DNA of 52,540 nucleotides, from positions 1 through 52,540 of the forward strand of contig JAFEDS010000018.1 in the NCBI GenBank assembly GCA_018241505.1, given 5' to 3'. How positions within the stretch are numbered: the first letter of the stretch is position 1; every line of letters begins with the position of its first letter. Source of the stretch: Pseudomonadota bacterium. GTDB taxonomy: Bacteria; Pseudomonadota; Gammaproteobacteria; Steroidobacterales; Steroidobacteraceae. The notes beneath the pieces are model-generated. The model saw only the letters and a program-made list of their open reading frames with translations. It made no database searches and had not been told where the DNA came from. Positions 10,199 to 19,104 of the stretch are shown piece by piece. The position numbers were made by a program, and so were the translations under genes.

Positions 10199-10701
10199 TT
10201 TTTGGACGACACCGGATCGAACAGCGACCGCAGGCTCACCGCTGAATCACCCGCAATCCCGATCATCCAGAACACGATTCCTGACGAGCCACCCCACAGC
10301 AGCACACCGAGCACCGTCATGGCACCGAATGGCTGAACATGATCGGGCAGTGGCGCAAGCGCATACAGCAACACGGTCGGCAACGAGCAAGCGGTTCCGC
10401 CAGTGATATACATGTACCACTCACGAACGCCCCGGCGGTCGAAGTACGCGACGAGAGGGACGCCGAACAGCACGGTAGACGCGTACGAGAGCACGAGGCC
10501 TATTGGCATGAGGGACGGCTCAGCCAGAAAGATTGCAGGGTAGAAACCAGCCAGCAAGGGGGTCAGGGCGAAAGCCGTAAACAGGCGCTTCCAGTCCAAC
10601 GGCTCCGTCGCCAGAGGCGGGGACGTCTGCGGAAGTTCAGCGCGGTCCCCGGATTCGGGTCCGTTTGGGGGTACGTTGGCTGTTTGAGCTCCGCGCGTCA
10701 T
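10195..10701 (-). CDS. Small integral membrane protein, unknown function
   Basis: Unrecognised 168-residue protein. The first 35 residues are hydrophilic and Pro-rich. About four hydrophobic segments follow: LFTAFALTPLLAGFYPAIFL, GLVLSYASTVLFGVPLVAYF, GGTACSLPTVLLYALAPL and AMTVLGVLLWGGSSGIVFWM. The start ATG at 10701 is the first of the frame. It overlaps the FecR-like lipoprotein start by four bases, and the MFS gene ends 52 bases upstream on the same strand, so the three may be cotranscribed. I cannot assign a function. Confidence 0.7.
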   Translation of the reverse strand: MTRGAQTANVPPNGPESGDRAELPQTSPPLATEPLDWKRLFTAFALTPLLAGFYPAIFLAEPSLMPIGLVLSYASTVLFGVPLVAYFDRRGVREWYMYITGGTACSLPTVLLYALAPLPDHVQPFGAMTVLGVLLWGGSSGIVFWMIGIAGDSAVSLRSLFDPVSSKK

Positions 10702-10753
10702 GGCAACACGCTATATCTGGTTGATTGTTTGCACAACAACGGAACATCGCAAA

Positions 10754-12022
10754 TTATCCCGGTTGAGGCACAAGTCCGGTTTTATTGCCTCGGCCTGCGA
10801 ACAAAACCCCAATCGCCGTGATGAGGCACAGGCCGCCGGCCAGAAGAAAAGCGTGGTCGTAGCTGCCTTCCGCAGTGCGGATGTACCCGGCGACGGAAGC
10901 GGCCAGGGCGGCGCCGATTTGGTGCGCCGCCATAATCCAGCCGAACACCAGCCCGGTCTTTTCCGCCCCGAACGCCTGGCGAGCCAACGCCACCGTCGGC
11001 GGCACGGTCGCAATCCAATCCAGCCCGTAGAACACCGCGAAAATCGACAGCCCGTGTCCCTCCGAAATGAACCCGAAGGGCAGATAGAGCAGTGAGAGGC
11101 CGCGTAGTCCGTAGTAGGTGAACAGGAGCAGCCGATTGTCGAAGCGATCGGAGAGCCAGCCGGATCCGGTGGTACCCACGAGGTCGAAAATACCCATGAC
11201 GGCCAGGAGGCTGGCTGCCTGGACCTCCGGCATCCCATGGTCCATGCATGCGGGAACCAGGTGAGTTCCAATCAACCCGTTGGTACTCGCGCCGCAAATG
11301 AAGAAGCTCCCGGCGAGAATCCAGAACTCTTTGCTGCGGCTGGCGCTGTTCAATGCCGAGATGGCGGCCACGAATGGGTTTTGCACCGCTGCGGCGGCAA
11401 CCGGAACATTCTCAGGTTGACCTAACGGCAACAGCCCCTTCTCGGCTGGCCGGTCGCGCATCAGCAATAGTGCAAGCGGTGCCACCAGCAGCGCCAATGT
11501 CGCCATGGTGATGACCGACGCTCTCCAACCGTGGTCGACTATCAACTTCGCGAGAAACGGCAGAAATACGAGCTGTCCTGTGGCTGCGCTGGCTGTAAGC
11601 ATTCCAAGAGCTAGTCCGCGATGCGCGTAGAACCAGCGCTGAACTACTGTGGCGCCGAGGACGATTGCAATGATCCCAGTTCCAACACCGACGACAACTC
11701 CCCATAGCGCGAAAAGATGCCAAGGAAGTTTGATTGTCACAGTAGCCAACGTGCCGAGCCCGACCAGGATCGCGGACGCCGACATGACCCGCCTGGGCCC
11801 ATAGCGATTGATGAACCCCGCAGCGAAGGGCCCAATCAGCCCGTACAGCAGGATGTTGAGCGAGATGGCCATTGAGATGGTCGTACGCGACCAGCCGAAT
11901 TCCTTCTCCAACGGGACGATGAGGATGCTGGGGGTTGCGCGCGTGGCGGCAGACACCAGCAGGCAAACGAAGGTCACGCCCAGGATGATCCAGGCGTAGT
12001 GCAGCTTGTTTCTCGGATTCAT
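10754..12022 (-). CDS. MFS transporter
   Basis: Major facilitator superfamily permease, 422 residues with 12 predicted helices. The N-terminal half carries a GFINRYGPRRVMSAS loop between helices 2 and 3, matching MFS motif A, and a second-half counterpart GWLSDRFDNRLLL. The EKEFGWSRTTISMAISLNIL segment resembles the oxalate/formate and monocarboxylate-type antiporters, so a carboxylate is a plausible substrate; this is inference. The start ATG at 12022 is well placed before the first helix (YAWIILGVTFVCLLVSA). It stands 180 bases from pqqE on the same strand and may be separate from the pqq operon. Confidence 0.88.
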   Translation of the reverse strand: MNPRNKLHYAWIILGVTFVCLLVSAATRATPSILIVPLEKEFGWSRTTISMAISLNILLYGLIGPFAAGFINRYGPRRVMSASAILVGLGTLATVTIKLPWHLFALWGVVVGVGTGIIAIVLGATVVQRWFYAHRGLALGMLTASAATGQLVFLPFLAKLIVDHGWRASVITMATLALLVAPLALLLMRDRPAEKGLLPLGQPENVPVAAAAVQNPFVAAISALNSASRSKEFWILAGSFFICGASTNGLIGTHLVPACMDHGMPEVQAASLLAVMGIFDLVGTTGSGWLSDRFDNRLLLFTYYGLRGLSLLYLPFGFISEGHGLSIFAVFYGLDWIATVPPTVALARQAFGAEKTGLVFGWIMAAHQIGAALAASVAGYIRTAEGSYDHAFLLAGGLCLITAIGVLFAGRGNKTGLVPQPG

Positions 12023-12201
12023 TGCGGAATTTTAGGCGTCCTGGACCGCCGGCGAGTGCCGCGAATCCTGCAATTCCGGACGGGGAACAGCCTATCGAAA
12101 GGGGGAGCCACGGTATGGAGGCCACGCGGCGACCGCGGCGACGCGGGTGCGGCTATCCGCCGGCGCAACCGCCTGCACGCGCCCGACGCTTGCGCGGCGC
12201 T

Positions 12202-13329
12202 TCAGCCCGACAGGGCGCGCGAGTTCTTCCGGTCGCGGAAAATTAGCGGCTGCTCAACCACCTTCGCCGGCGCTTCAGGGGTGCTCGCCCTTTCCACCAT
12301 CTCCGTGACCAGGTGATGGTGCGGCGACAAGTCGCAAACGGGGTCCGCGTTGTCGGGGTCCCCTGTCAGCAGGTACGCCTGGCAGCGGCAGCCACCAAAG
12401 TCCTTCGCCTTCTCGGGGCAACTGCGGCAAGGTTCCTTCATCCAGCTATCGCCGCGATAGTGGTTGAAGCCGGGCGACTCACGCCAGATCCACTCAACCG
12501 AGGCGTCTTTGACGTTGGGAAAGCTGAGTCCGGGAAGCGTTTTGGCGGCATGGCAGGGAAGCGCTGTGCCGTCCGGCGTCACCGTCAGAAAAACCGATCC
12601 CAGGCCGTTCATACAGGGCTTCGGCCGGCGCTCAAAGTAGTCAGGCACTACAAACAGAACGCGCATCTTGTTTCCAACACGCTCGCGGAAGCGGTTGGTG
12701 ACTTCCTCGGCACGGCGCATTTGCTCCCGGCTCGGCAGCAGCCGCTCGCGGTTGTGCCAGGCCCAGCCGTAGTACTGGGTGTTGGCCAGCTCCACGTATT
12801 CGGCGCCCATCGACTCCGCCATGCCCAGGATATCCTGCACATGGTCGATGTTGAGACGATGCAGGACCACGTTGAGTACCATTGGGTACTCGTACTGCTT
12901 GATGAGAGCGGCCACTTTCGACTTCAGCTCGAAGGTACGGGTGCTACTGAGGAAGTCGTTGACCTCGCGGGTGCTGTCCTGGAACGACAGTTGAATGTGG
13001 TCGAGGCCGGCCTGTTTCAGGGCGTGGATGCGGGTTTCGGTGAGGCCGACGCCGGAGGTGATGAGGTTGGTGTAGTAGCCGAGGGTGTGCGCCTCGCCAA
13101 CAATTACCTCGAGGTCGTCGCGTGTGAGCGGCTCACCCCCGGACAGGCCTAGTTGGACCGCACCGAGCTCACGGCCTTGCCGCAACACTCGGAGCCAGTC
13201 GGCGGTGGACAATTCCTGCTCTGTTTTCGCGAAGTCGGTCGGGTTGTAGCAGAACACGCAGTGCAGGGGACACGTGTAGGTCAGCTCGCAGAGCAGCCAC
13301 AAGGGCGGCCCCGGGTTGCTCACGCTCAC
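12202..13329 (-). CDS. pqqE: PQQ biosynthesis radical SAM enzyme PqqE
   Basis: Radical SAM enzyme that forms the carbon-carbon bond between Glu and Tyr side chains of PqqA, the first step of PQQ formation, working with the chaperone PqqD. The 375-residue protein has the CxxxCxxC cluster site at C20/C24/C27 (CPLHCVFC), the LSGGEPL glycine motif, and a C-terminal SPASM region with many cysteines (CRSCPEK, GGCRCQAYL, VCDLSPHH). The start is ATG at 13329, overlapping the pqqD stop by four bases. It is the last gene of pqqABCDE. Confidence 0.97.
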   Translation of the reverse strand: MSVSNPGPPLWLLCELTYTCPLHCVFCYNPTDFAKTEQELSTADWLRVLRQGRELGAVQLGLSGGEPLTRDDLEVIVGEAHTLGYYTNLITSGVGLTETRIHALKQAGLDHIQLSFQDSTREVNDFLSSTRTFELKSKVAALIKQYEYPMVLNVVLHRLNIDHVQDILGMAESMGAEYVELANTQYYGWAWHNRERLLPSREQMRRAEEVTNRFRERVGNKMRVLFVVPDYFERRPKPCMNGLGSVFLTVTPDGTALPCHAAKTLPGLSFPNVKDASVEWIWRESPGFNHYRGDSWMKEPCRSCPEKAKDFGGCRCQAYLLTGDPDNADPVCDLSPHHHLVTEMVERASTPEAPAKVVEQPLIFRDRKNSRALSG

Positions 13330-13598
13330 GACCGAATCTCCAGCCAGCGCTTTTCCAACGCCATGGTCACAAACGCCTGCACATCCCTGTCGAGCCCAGT
13401 AGTAACAAAGGTGCTTTCGAGGTCACTGACAATATCGGCAATCGTCCGCACCCCATCGCAGCGCTTCATGATCTCGCCCGCGCTGCCGTTCAGCTTGACC
13501 ATGCCTTCCGGATATAACAACACGTGCGCCTGCTGCGCGGGCTCCCACTGCATCCTGAACCCACGTCCCAAAGCCGGCTTGGAATCGGCGGCGATCAT
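13326..13598 (-). CDS. pqqD: PQQ biosynthesis peptide chaperone PqqD
   Basis: Small RiPP recognition protein (90 residues) that binds the PqqA peptide and presents it to PqqE. The family pattern is visible: [23 protein letters not shown], then [20 protein letters not shown] and a C-terminal [15 protein letters not shown]. It is a separate gene rather than fused to PqqC or PqqE. It overlaps both pqqC (upstream) and pqqE (downstream) by four bases, so translation of the three is probably coupled. Confidence 0.95.
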   Translation of the reverse strand: MIAADSKPALGRGFRMQWEPAQQAHVLLYPEGMVKLNGSAGEIMKRCDGVRTIADIVSDLESTFVTTGLDRDVQAFVTMALEKRWLEIRS

Positions 13599-14335
13599 CG
13601 CTCGCCTCGCGGCGAGGGGGTAGCGGCGGACTGCGGGTCAACGCCGTACCGCAATGCCATTGCATCGTTCATCTGCCACAATACATCCAGTTTGAACTGC
13701 AGGATCTCCAGGGCGCGCTCCTGCGCAGCGCGAGTGTTGGAGAAATAGTCGAGCGTGACCGCGAGCCCGAATTCGACATCGCGGCGTGCCAGACTCACCC
13801 GGCTCTGAAAATAGTGCAGACCGGCCGAATCGATCCACGGGTAGTGTTCCGGCCAGTTCGCCAGCCGCTGCTTGTGAATCTCCGGTGCAAACAGCTCCGT
13901 CAAGGAGGCGCAGGCAGACTCCTGCCACGGCGAGCGACGCGCGAAATTGACATAGGCATCGACTGCGAACCGCACGCCCGGTGCGACATCGACGAGGCTT
14001 TCAACGTGCTCGCGAGTCAGGCCCGTGGCTTCCGCCAGCTTGATCCACGACTCGATGCCGCCCGGATCGTCACCATAACCGTCGTGATCGAGGATCCGCT
14101 GCACCCACGAGCGGCGTACGGCGCGGTCGTTGCAATTGGCCAGAATCGCCGCATCCTTGATGGGAATGTTGATCTGATAATAAAACCGATTCGCCACCCA
14201 GCCGCGGATCTGCGGCACCGTGGCGCGGCCTGAATTCAACATCACGTTGAACGGATGGTAGATGTGATACGCACGGCCCTTCTCCCGCAGCCGTTGCTCA
14301 AACTCCTCGCGACCCCACGGGGCGGACTCGGTCAC
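13595..14335 (-). CDS. pqqC: Pyrroloquinoline-quinone synthase PqqC
   Basis: Cofactor-free oxidase that performs the final ring closure and eight-electron oxidation producing PQQ. The product is 246 residues from the GTG at 14335, which overlaps the pqqB stop as GTGA; an ATG at 14359 would extend it into pqqB and is less likely. The family opening [20 protein letters not shown], the [10 protein letters not shown] segment, [15 protein letters not shown] and the [18 protein letters not shown] loop are all present. It belongs to the TenA/PqqC all-helical fold. Confidence 0.96.
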   Translation of the reverse strand: MTESAPWGREEFEQRLREKGRAYHIYHPFNVMLNSGRATVPQIRGWVANRFYYQINIPIKDAAILANCNDRAVRRSWVQRILDHDGYGDDPGGIESWIKLAEATGLTREHVESLVDVAPGVRFAVDAYVNFARRSPWQESACASLTELFAPEIHKQRLANWPEHYPWIDSAGLHYFQSRVSLARRDVEFGLAVTLDYFSNTRAAQERALEILQFKLDVLWQMNDAMALRYGVDPQSAATPSPRGER

Positions 14336-15252
14336 AGCTCGATCTCCATTCCATCCCACGCCACCTCGACGCCGCGGCGTGCCAGCTCGCGCGCCTGCTC
14401 CGAGTCCTCATCGAGGATGGGATTGGTATTGTTGATGTGTATCAGGACCTCGAGGGTGTCGTGCGGCAGCTTGGCCAACCACTCGAGCATGCCGCCCGGC
14501 CCGCTTTGGGGCAGGTGGCCGATGTCGCGTGCATGCTTCTTCGAAGCACCCAGCCGGATCATTTCATCGTCCGTCCAGAATGTACCGTCGACCATCACGC
14601 AGGCGGCTGATTGCATCGCCTGCCAGACCCGTTCATCCATCGCACCGAGCCCGGGTGCGTATACCGCTGAGCGTCCTGACACGTCATCCGTGATCACCAG
14701 CGCCAGGTTGTCACCCGGAACCGGCTTGTCCCGATTTGGCGAGTAGGGCGCGGGTTTGCCAGGGACCGCAATGGCGCGCCAACTCACACCGCTCACGCCG
14801 CTGATGGCAAACGGGCTGCCGGCGAGATCGATGCGTTGCCGCTCAACTCCACAGAAGTGCCCGAGCACATTCAGGATCGGATTACCGCAGGTCAGGTCGG
14901 CGTAGGTACTGTCGGTGCACCAGATCGGCCAGGGACGCGTTGCCTCGCGCAACATGTACAGGCCTGTTGTATGGTCAACCTGGCCATCCACCAACACAAT
15001 CCCGGTAATGGCGCAATCGCGCAGCGAGCGGCCAGGTTGAAAAGCCGGGTTGGCCTGCATTTGTGCCGTGATGTCGGGCGACACGTTGATCAGCGCCCAA
15101 CCGGCGGCATCGCTGCCGCGCACGGCAATCGAGGACTGGGTGCGGGGCCTGGCGCGCACGGTCCCGTTGCGCAGACCGGCGCAGTTACGGCAGTTGCAGT
15201 TCCACTGCGGAAAACCGCCGCCCGCGGCGGACCCCAGCACTCTGATTTTCAT
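14332..15252 (-). CDS. pqqB: PQQ biosynthesis protein PqqB
   Basis: Metallo-beta-lactamase-fold protein of PQQ synthesis (306 residues); it is thought to hydroxylate the cross-linked Glu-Tyr dipeptide. The signature start [20 protein letters not shown] and the CNCRNC cysteine site (residues 19-24) are clear, followed by [10 protein letters not shown] and the C-terminal [15 protein letters not shown]. The start ATG at 15252 is unambiguous. It lies 87 bases after pqqA on the same strand with a hairpin between them, and overlaps pqqC. Confidence 0.97.
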   Translation of the reverse strand: MKIRVLGSAAGGGFPQWNCNCRNCAGLRNGTVRARPRTQSSIAVRGSDAAGWALINVSPDITAQMQANPAFQPGRSLRDCAITGIVLVDGQVDHTTGLYMLREATRPWPIWCTDSTYADLTCGNPILNVLGHFCGVERQRIDLAGSPFAISGVSGVSWRAIAVPGKPAPYSPNRDKPVPGDNLALVITDDVSGRSAVYAPGLGAMDERVWQAMQSAACVMVDGTFWTDDEMIRLGASKKHARDIGHLPQSGPGGMLEWLAKLPHDTLEVLIHINNTNPILDEDSEQARELARRGVEVAWDGMEIEL

Positions 15253-15283
15253 AGCGTCAACGGCCGGGGAAGAGGGGAATGAG

Positions 15284-15310
15284 ACGCCGCCCGCTGACGC
15301 GGGGCGACGC
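15284..15310 (-). promoter_or_regulatory. GC-rich hairpin between pqqA and pqqB
   Basis: On the - strand the transcript can fold GCGTCGCCCCGC against GCGGGCGGCGT with a four-base loop and one bulge. No T tract follows, so it is not a classic terminator. A hairpin between pqqA and pqqB would fit the need for excess PqqA peptide by slowing or processing the transcript; that role is inferred from position. Confidence 0.45.
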
Positions 15311-15339
15311 CATTCGATCTAGTCTCGAACGATGGTCAA

Positions 15340-15414
15340 TCAGCGATTGCTGATGTACATCGTGATTTCCATGCCATAACGCATGTCGACGGCTTCTGGG
15401 GTTTCCCACTTCAT
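15340..15414 (-). CDS. pqqA: PQQ precursor peptide PqqA
   Basis: A 24-residue peptide that supplies the Glu and Tyr carbons of PQQ. It begins MKWETPEAVDMRYGMEI and ends TMYISNR. The conserved Glu16 and Tyr20 in the ExxxY motif, cross-linked by PqqE, are both present. An AGGAG ribosome site lies eight bases before the ATG at 15414. It opens the pqqABCDE operon and is divergent from the sensor kinase gene starting at 15576. Confidence 0.95.
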   Translation of the reverse strand: MKWETPEAVDMRYGMEITMYISNR

Positions 15415-15512
15415 GCTGCAATCTCCTGAAAGGATGTGTGGCCAAAATCGATCGTCCCCCTGATCATCCGCGCCCCGTGCCCGCGCCCATAGGGGATGTT
15501 CTTGAATCGGGC

Positions 15513-15529
15513 CTCATGATTTTCATGAG
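15513..15529. promoter_or_regulatory. Palindrome in the pqqA / sensor kinase divergent region
   Basis: CTCATGA-TTT-TCATGAG is a perfect seven-base inverted repeat with a three-base centre. It lies 99 bases upstream of pqqA and 47 bases upstream of the chosen kinase start. It is a candidate operator for the neighbouring NarL-type regulator or another dimeric factor. Binding is inferred; only the symmetry is seen. Confidence 0.45.
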
Positions 15530-15575
15530 CGTGGGCGCAGCCCCTGGGCCCGACCGGGGCGGTACACTCACCCGC

Positions 15576-16922
15576 ATGAAACTGCGCACCCGGCTGAACT
15601 CGATTGTGGCGGGCCTGACAGCGACGTTCGTCATTGTCCTGATCGCGGCCGAGATCAACGACACCCGTTCGTCGGTGAACGAGGAAATCGAGGCCGCCAA
15701 CCGGGTCGGCGCCCAGCTCCTGGGACGCCTGGCGGCCATTTACTCCCGGGAAGGCGACGCGGATACGGTCCGTCAGTTCCTGGTCCAGCTCGGGCATGTA
15801 CGGGCGAATGACCTGGTTCTGCGTGCGCCCAACGGGGAGGTGCTGTACCGGTCGCCGGGCGCGACCTACAAAGCGGGCCGGGAGGCGCCGGCGTGGTTTG
15901 TAAGGCTCCTGGAGCCATCCATTGCGATCAGAACGTTCGGTCTCAGGGGCGGCGTCCAGCTCGCCGTCACGGCGAACGCCTCCCGGGCGATCCTGGACGC
16001 CTGGGATAATTTTAAGAAGCTGTTTGCGATCGGCGCCGTGATGCTGGTGCTGGTGAACGGCCTGGTTTTCTGGCTCGTCAACCAGGCGCTTGCTCCATTT
16101 CCGGTCATTGTGACGGGCCTGAAGCGCCTGGAAGAAGGCGACCTGGCCTTCCGGTTACCGGTGCTTGCAGGATTCGAGGCACACAGCATCGGGTCGGCGT
16201 TCAACCGCATGGCCCAGGCCGTGCAAGACAAGGTGCAGGCCGAGCGCAAGGCAATTGAAGCGGAGACGCGACTGGAGGAAGGGCGGGAGCTGGCGGCTCT
16301 CGTGGAGCAGCGCATCGAGGAAGAGCGGCGCTTGATTGCGCATGAGCTGCACGATGAATTCGGTCAATCGGTGACGGCCATCCGCTCGCTCGCGATGGCG
16401 ATCGTGACGCAGGCACCCAACCCGGCCACGGGGGATACGGCGAAGTTGATTGCGGATGAAGCGGGGCGCTTGTATGACGCCATGCATGGCTTGATTCCCC
16501 GCCTGGTGCCGCTGTCTCTCGACACGCTGGGGCTGGCGGACACGCTGGAAAATCTCGTGCGCGACTGGCAGCGCCGTTATCCTGACGTGCAGTTGTCAGC
16601 GCACAATGAGGTATCCGAGGTGTTAGGTCCGACGGTTACTTTGACAATCTACCGGGTCGCGCAGGAGGGTTTGATCAATGCGCTGCGCCATGCACAGCCG
16701 ACCCGGGTGGAGATCGCCCTGAGCAGCGACCACGAGCAAATCACTCTCACCGTGACGGATGATGGCGTGGGGCTCCCCAAGGACTGGTCGCGCCCCGGAC
16801 ATTTTGGTTTGCGCGGTCTCGCTGATCGCGTGGAGCATCTGGGCGGGCGGTTTACTGTTGGCAATCATGCGCCGCAGGGGGCGCGTTTGACCGCCAGGAT
16901 TCCCTTGATGGCGGAAGCATGA
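15576..16922 (+). CDS. MoxY-like NarL-family sensor histidine kinase
   Basis: Membrane sensor kinase of 448 residues from the ATG at 15576; an earlier ATG at 15438 adds a Pro/Gly-rich stretch with no signal character. Order: TM1 (about 8-28), a periplasmic region that resembles the LapD/MoxY N-terminal domain, TM2 (LFAIGAVMLVLVNGLVFWLV), HAMP, a HisKA_3 box with phospho-acceptor His259 in HELHDEFGQ, and an HATPase domain with DDGVGLP and GLRGLADRV. The four-base overlap with the response regulator makes an obvious pair. Being divergent from pqqA, it probably controls pqq or quinoprotein genes, like MoxXY; this is inferred from context. Confidence 0.88.
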   Translation: MKLRTRLNSIVAGLTATFVIVLIAAEINDTRSSVNEEIEAANRVGAQLLGRLAAIYSREGDADTVRQFLVQLGHVRANDLVLRAPNGEVLYRSPGATYKAGREAPAWFVRLLEPSIAIRTFGLRGGVQLAVTANASRAILDAWDNFKKLFAIGAVMLVLVNGLVFWLVNQALAPFPVIVTGLKRLEEGDLAFRLPVLAGFEAHSIGSAFNRMAQAVQDKVQAERKAIEAETRLEEGRELAALVEQRIEEERRLIAHELHDEFGQSVTAIRSLAMAIVTQAPNPATGDTAKLIADEAGRLYDAMHGLIPRLVPLSLDTLGLADTLENLVRDWQRRYPDVQLSAHNEVSEVLGPTVTLTIYRVAQEGLINALRHAQPTRVEIALSSDHEQITLTVTDDGVGLPKDWSRPGHFGLRGLADRVEHLGGRFTVGNHAPQGARLTARIPLMAEA

Positions 16923-17554
16923 TCAAAGTCCTGCTCGCCGACGATCATGCGGTGGTGCGCACCGGCTTCCGGTTGCTGCTGCAGTCGCAATCCGACATCA
17001 GTGTCGTCGCCGAGGCTCACTCAGGCGAGACTGCCTGCCAGATGTATGCCGACTGGCTGCCGGATGTTGTAGTCATGGACCTGGGGATGCCGGGGATGGG
17101 CGGGCTCGAAGCCATTCGCCGTATCCGCGCCCGCAATCCGGCGGCCCGTGTGCTGGCACTGTCGGCGCACGATGACCCCATGCATGCACGCCGGGCCCTG
17201 CGTGAAGGTGCGTTGGGGTTTCTCTCCAAGCGCACGGCTCCGGAGGTGCTGATTGAAGCGATTTCGGCGCTCGCCGCGGGCCGGCGCTACATTGATCCGG
17301 GGCTCGCGCAAAAGTTGGCGCTGGCGGAAATTGAAGGCGCGGCGCGCTCACCCATCGAGCAGTTGTCCGAGCGGGAGTTTGAGGTGTTTATCCGCCTGGC
17401 CGGTGGGGCCACCGTACAGAAGATTGCGGATGACCTGAAGCTGTCGGCTTCGACCATCGGCACGCATCTCTACAACATCAAACAGAAGCTCGCCGTGGTC
17501 AACCAGTCCGAGCTCACGCTGTTGGCCATAAGACACGGACTGATCGAGGCCTGA
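16919..17554 (+). CDS. NarL/LuxR-type response regulator (MoxX-like)
   Basis: Two-component response regulator, 211 residues. The receiver domain (1-120) has acidic residues ADDH, the phospho-acceptor Asp54 in MDLGMPGMGG, and the conserved lysine in FLSKR. A LuxR-type HTH (about 145-205) shows LSEREFEVFIRLAGG and IADDLKLSASTIGTHLYNIKQKL. Its ATG overlaps the kinase stop (ATGA). The cognate kinase is immediately upstream. It converges with the MxaD-like gene, leaving only three bases between stops. Confidence 0.95.
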   Translation: MIKVLLADDHAVVRTGFRLLLQSQSDISVVAEAHSGETACQMYADWLPDVVVMDLGMPGMGGLEAIRRIRARNPAARVLALSAHDDPMHARRALREGALGFLSKRTAPEVLIEAISALAAGRRYIDPGLAQKLALAEIEGAARSPIEQLSEREFEVFIRLAGGATVQKIADDLKLSASTIGTHLYNIKQKLAVVNQSELTLLAIRHGLIEA

Positions 17555-17557
17555 CGG

Positions 17558-18088
17558 TTATTTGCTGAACATCTTCTTCAGGTTATCCAGGCCGCCCTGG
17601 TACACGCTGTTGATCAACTCGAGGGCCGCTGCGTCGTTTTCACCTTCCGGTGGCGTGTCCGAGGTGCTCTTACGCTTGAAGTTGCCCACCCAGGTAACAT
17701 GCGACCCGCCGTTGGGACCGGGCGTTACCGTGATGTGCGAAACGTAGTCGCGCAGCGGCAGTGGCGATTCGATGATGCGGTATTTGTAGGTGTGTTTCGC
17801 GTCGTCGAAGGCCAGCAGCTCTTCGGTAAATGACGGACCGTCCTTGACGGTCAGCTTGCGCACCGCACCCACCTTGTTGTTCTCGCCCTTCTGGATCTCG
17901 TCAGCGGCGAAGCCGGGGTGCCACTTGTTGAGTGAATCGAAGTCCTTCACCGCATTCCAGACCGTATCGACCGGGGCGGTGACATTGACGGATTTGACGA
18001 CTTTGAGGGTCTTGGGCGCGTCGGCGAATGCCGCGCTGCCCGCCAGCGCCACGACCCATGAAGCAACGGCTGCGACTGCTATTTTCAC
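17558..18088 (-). CDS. mxaD: MxaD-like periplasmic SRPBCC protein
   Basis: Exported START/SRPBCC-fold protein (176 residues). MxaD of methylotrophs is periplasmic and aids electron transfer between methanol dehydrogenase and cytochrome c. Pattern matches to that family include SVNVTAPVDTVWNAVKDF, KWHPGFA, LTVKDG, ITVTPGPNGG and a C-terminal INSVYQGGLDNLKKMF. The start is taken at GTG 18088, preceded by an AGGGGG ribosome site and giving a clean signal peptide ending AFA-DA; an upstream ATG at 18133 would place 15 residues before the signal. It follows the DUF1684 gene on the same strand. Its presence beside pqq and mxa genes supports a quinoprotein role. Confidence 0.78.
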   Translation of the reverse strand: MKIAVAAVASWVVALAGSAAFADAPKTLKVVKSVNVTAPVDTVWNAVKDFDSLNKWHPGFAADEIQKGENNKVGAVRKLTVKDGPSFTEELLAFDDAKHTYKYRIIESPLPLRDYVSHITVTPGPNGGSHVTWVGNFKRKSTSDTPPEGENDAAALELINSVYQGGLDNLKKMFSK

Positions 18089-18129
18089 GGTGGTCCCCCT
18101 GCGGTTGACTGGCCCGAATATAACGTAAA

Positions 18130-19062
18130 TCAAACGCCGCCGTGCCCATTCCCGTAGGCTTTTTCGCCGGCCTCGATCCGCACCGTCAGTTTGTTCTGTT
18201 CTGGTGGCAGTGGGCAGGTGGCGAAATTGTTGAACGCGCAGGGCGGATTGTAGGCCTGGTTGAAATCCACCCGCACAGTGCCCCGGGAAGGCAGGGGCGT
18301 GTGGAGGAATCGCCCGCCACCGTAGGAGCCCTTACCGTTGGTGCGGTCGCCGAACATGACAAACAATGTTTGATCACTCGGGCTTTCCAGTACCGCATCC
18401 AGCCGGTATTGCTGGCCGTCCTTGCTGAACACCAGCGCGCCCGGACAATCCATCTCCTGCTCGAGACCCAGTATGTTGATGATTGTGATGTGGCGGTGCG
18501 GTTCGTAGGGCTCGAAGCGTGCATCGAACACCCAGTCGGTGAGCACTGGAAAGTAGTTGATCGGCACAAAGTCCCGGCGCCGTGCGCTGGCGACATCCCG
18601 AACCCGGACGCCGACTTTTCCCGAGCGCTCGATAATGAAGAAACGTAAAGGCCCGCTGGACACGACGGTCGGCTCGCCCTGGCTGTCCATCACCATATCG
18701 ATGCGCGAGACCGGCTGGCCGCCGTGCGTGATGCGGCTGCCGCGATTGGCTGTGAAGTGCACACCGCTCTCGTCCCACCTGAACGTCCCTGCCTCGGGGG
18801 CGAGCGCGGGATGGTCCAGCACGAGGCGGTTGCCGCGGGCCCGGCCGAAGGTATTGTCGCCCTTCTCCAGCCAGAACAGGCCAACTAAAGTCAGCCAGCC
18901 CGTGTCGCTGGTCAGTTCGGCAACGCGAGCGGACCGCCATTGGTCGACGGCTTGCTGTTCGGCGGCGGCATCCACGGGAAAGCGCGTTCCGGCGGCCGGC
19001 TCCGTGGCGGCGGCTCCCGCGGCCACCATCAACGCGCCCACGAACGCTGCGATTCTGGTCAT
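18130..19062 (-). CDS. DUF1684 family exported protein
   Basis: Protein of 310 residues with a signal peptide (MTRIAAFVGALMVAAGAAA). The DUF1684 pattern is visible: W..R..ELTSDTGWLTLVGLFWLEKGDNTFG near residue 50, YFPVLTDWVFDARFEPYEP in the middle, and the C-terminal VDFNQAYNPPCAFNNFATCP. The family has no settled biochemical function that I can state. The frame is open far upstream but the true start is ATG 19062, with an AGGG site seven bases before it; the rest lies under the M20 gene. It is divergent from that peptidase with a 42-base gap and lies 41 bases before the mxaD-like gene. Confidence 0.87.
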   Translation of the reverse strand: MTRIAAFVGALMVAAGAAATEPAAGTRFPVDAAAEQQAVDQWRSARVAELTSDTGWLTLVGLFWLEKGDNTFGRARGNRLVLDHPALAPEAGTFRWDESGVHFTANRGSRITHGGQPVSRIDMVMDSQGEPTVVSSGPLRFFIIERSGKVGVRVRDVASARRRDFVPINYFPVLTDWVFDARFEPYEPHRHITIINILGLEQEMDCPGALVFSKDGQQYRLDAVLESPSDQTLFVMFGDRTNGKGSYGGGRFLHTPLPSRGTVRVDFNQAYNPPCAFNNFATCPLPPEQNKLTVRIEAGEKAYGNGHGGV

Positions 19063-19104
19063 ACTATTGCCCTGCAATAAAAGCATGTCCAGGGGGATGA
19101 TTGC

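Noticed and set aside
12023-12201. Possible short gene between the MFS transporter and pqqE
   Set aside because: Only Arg/Ala-rich frames without a ribosome site; I see no gene or clear terminator in it.
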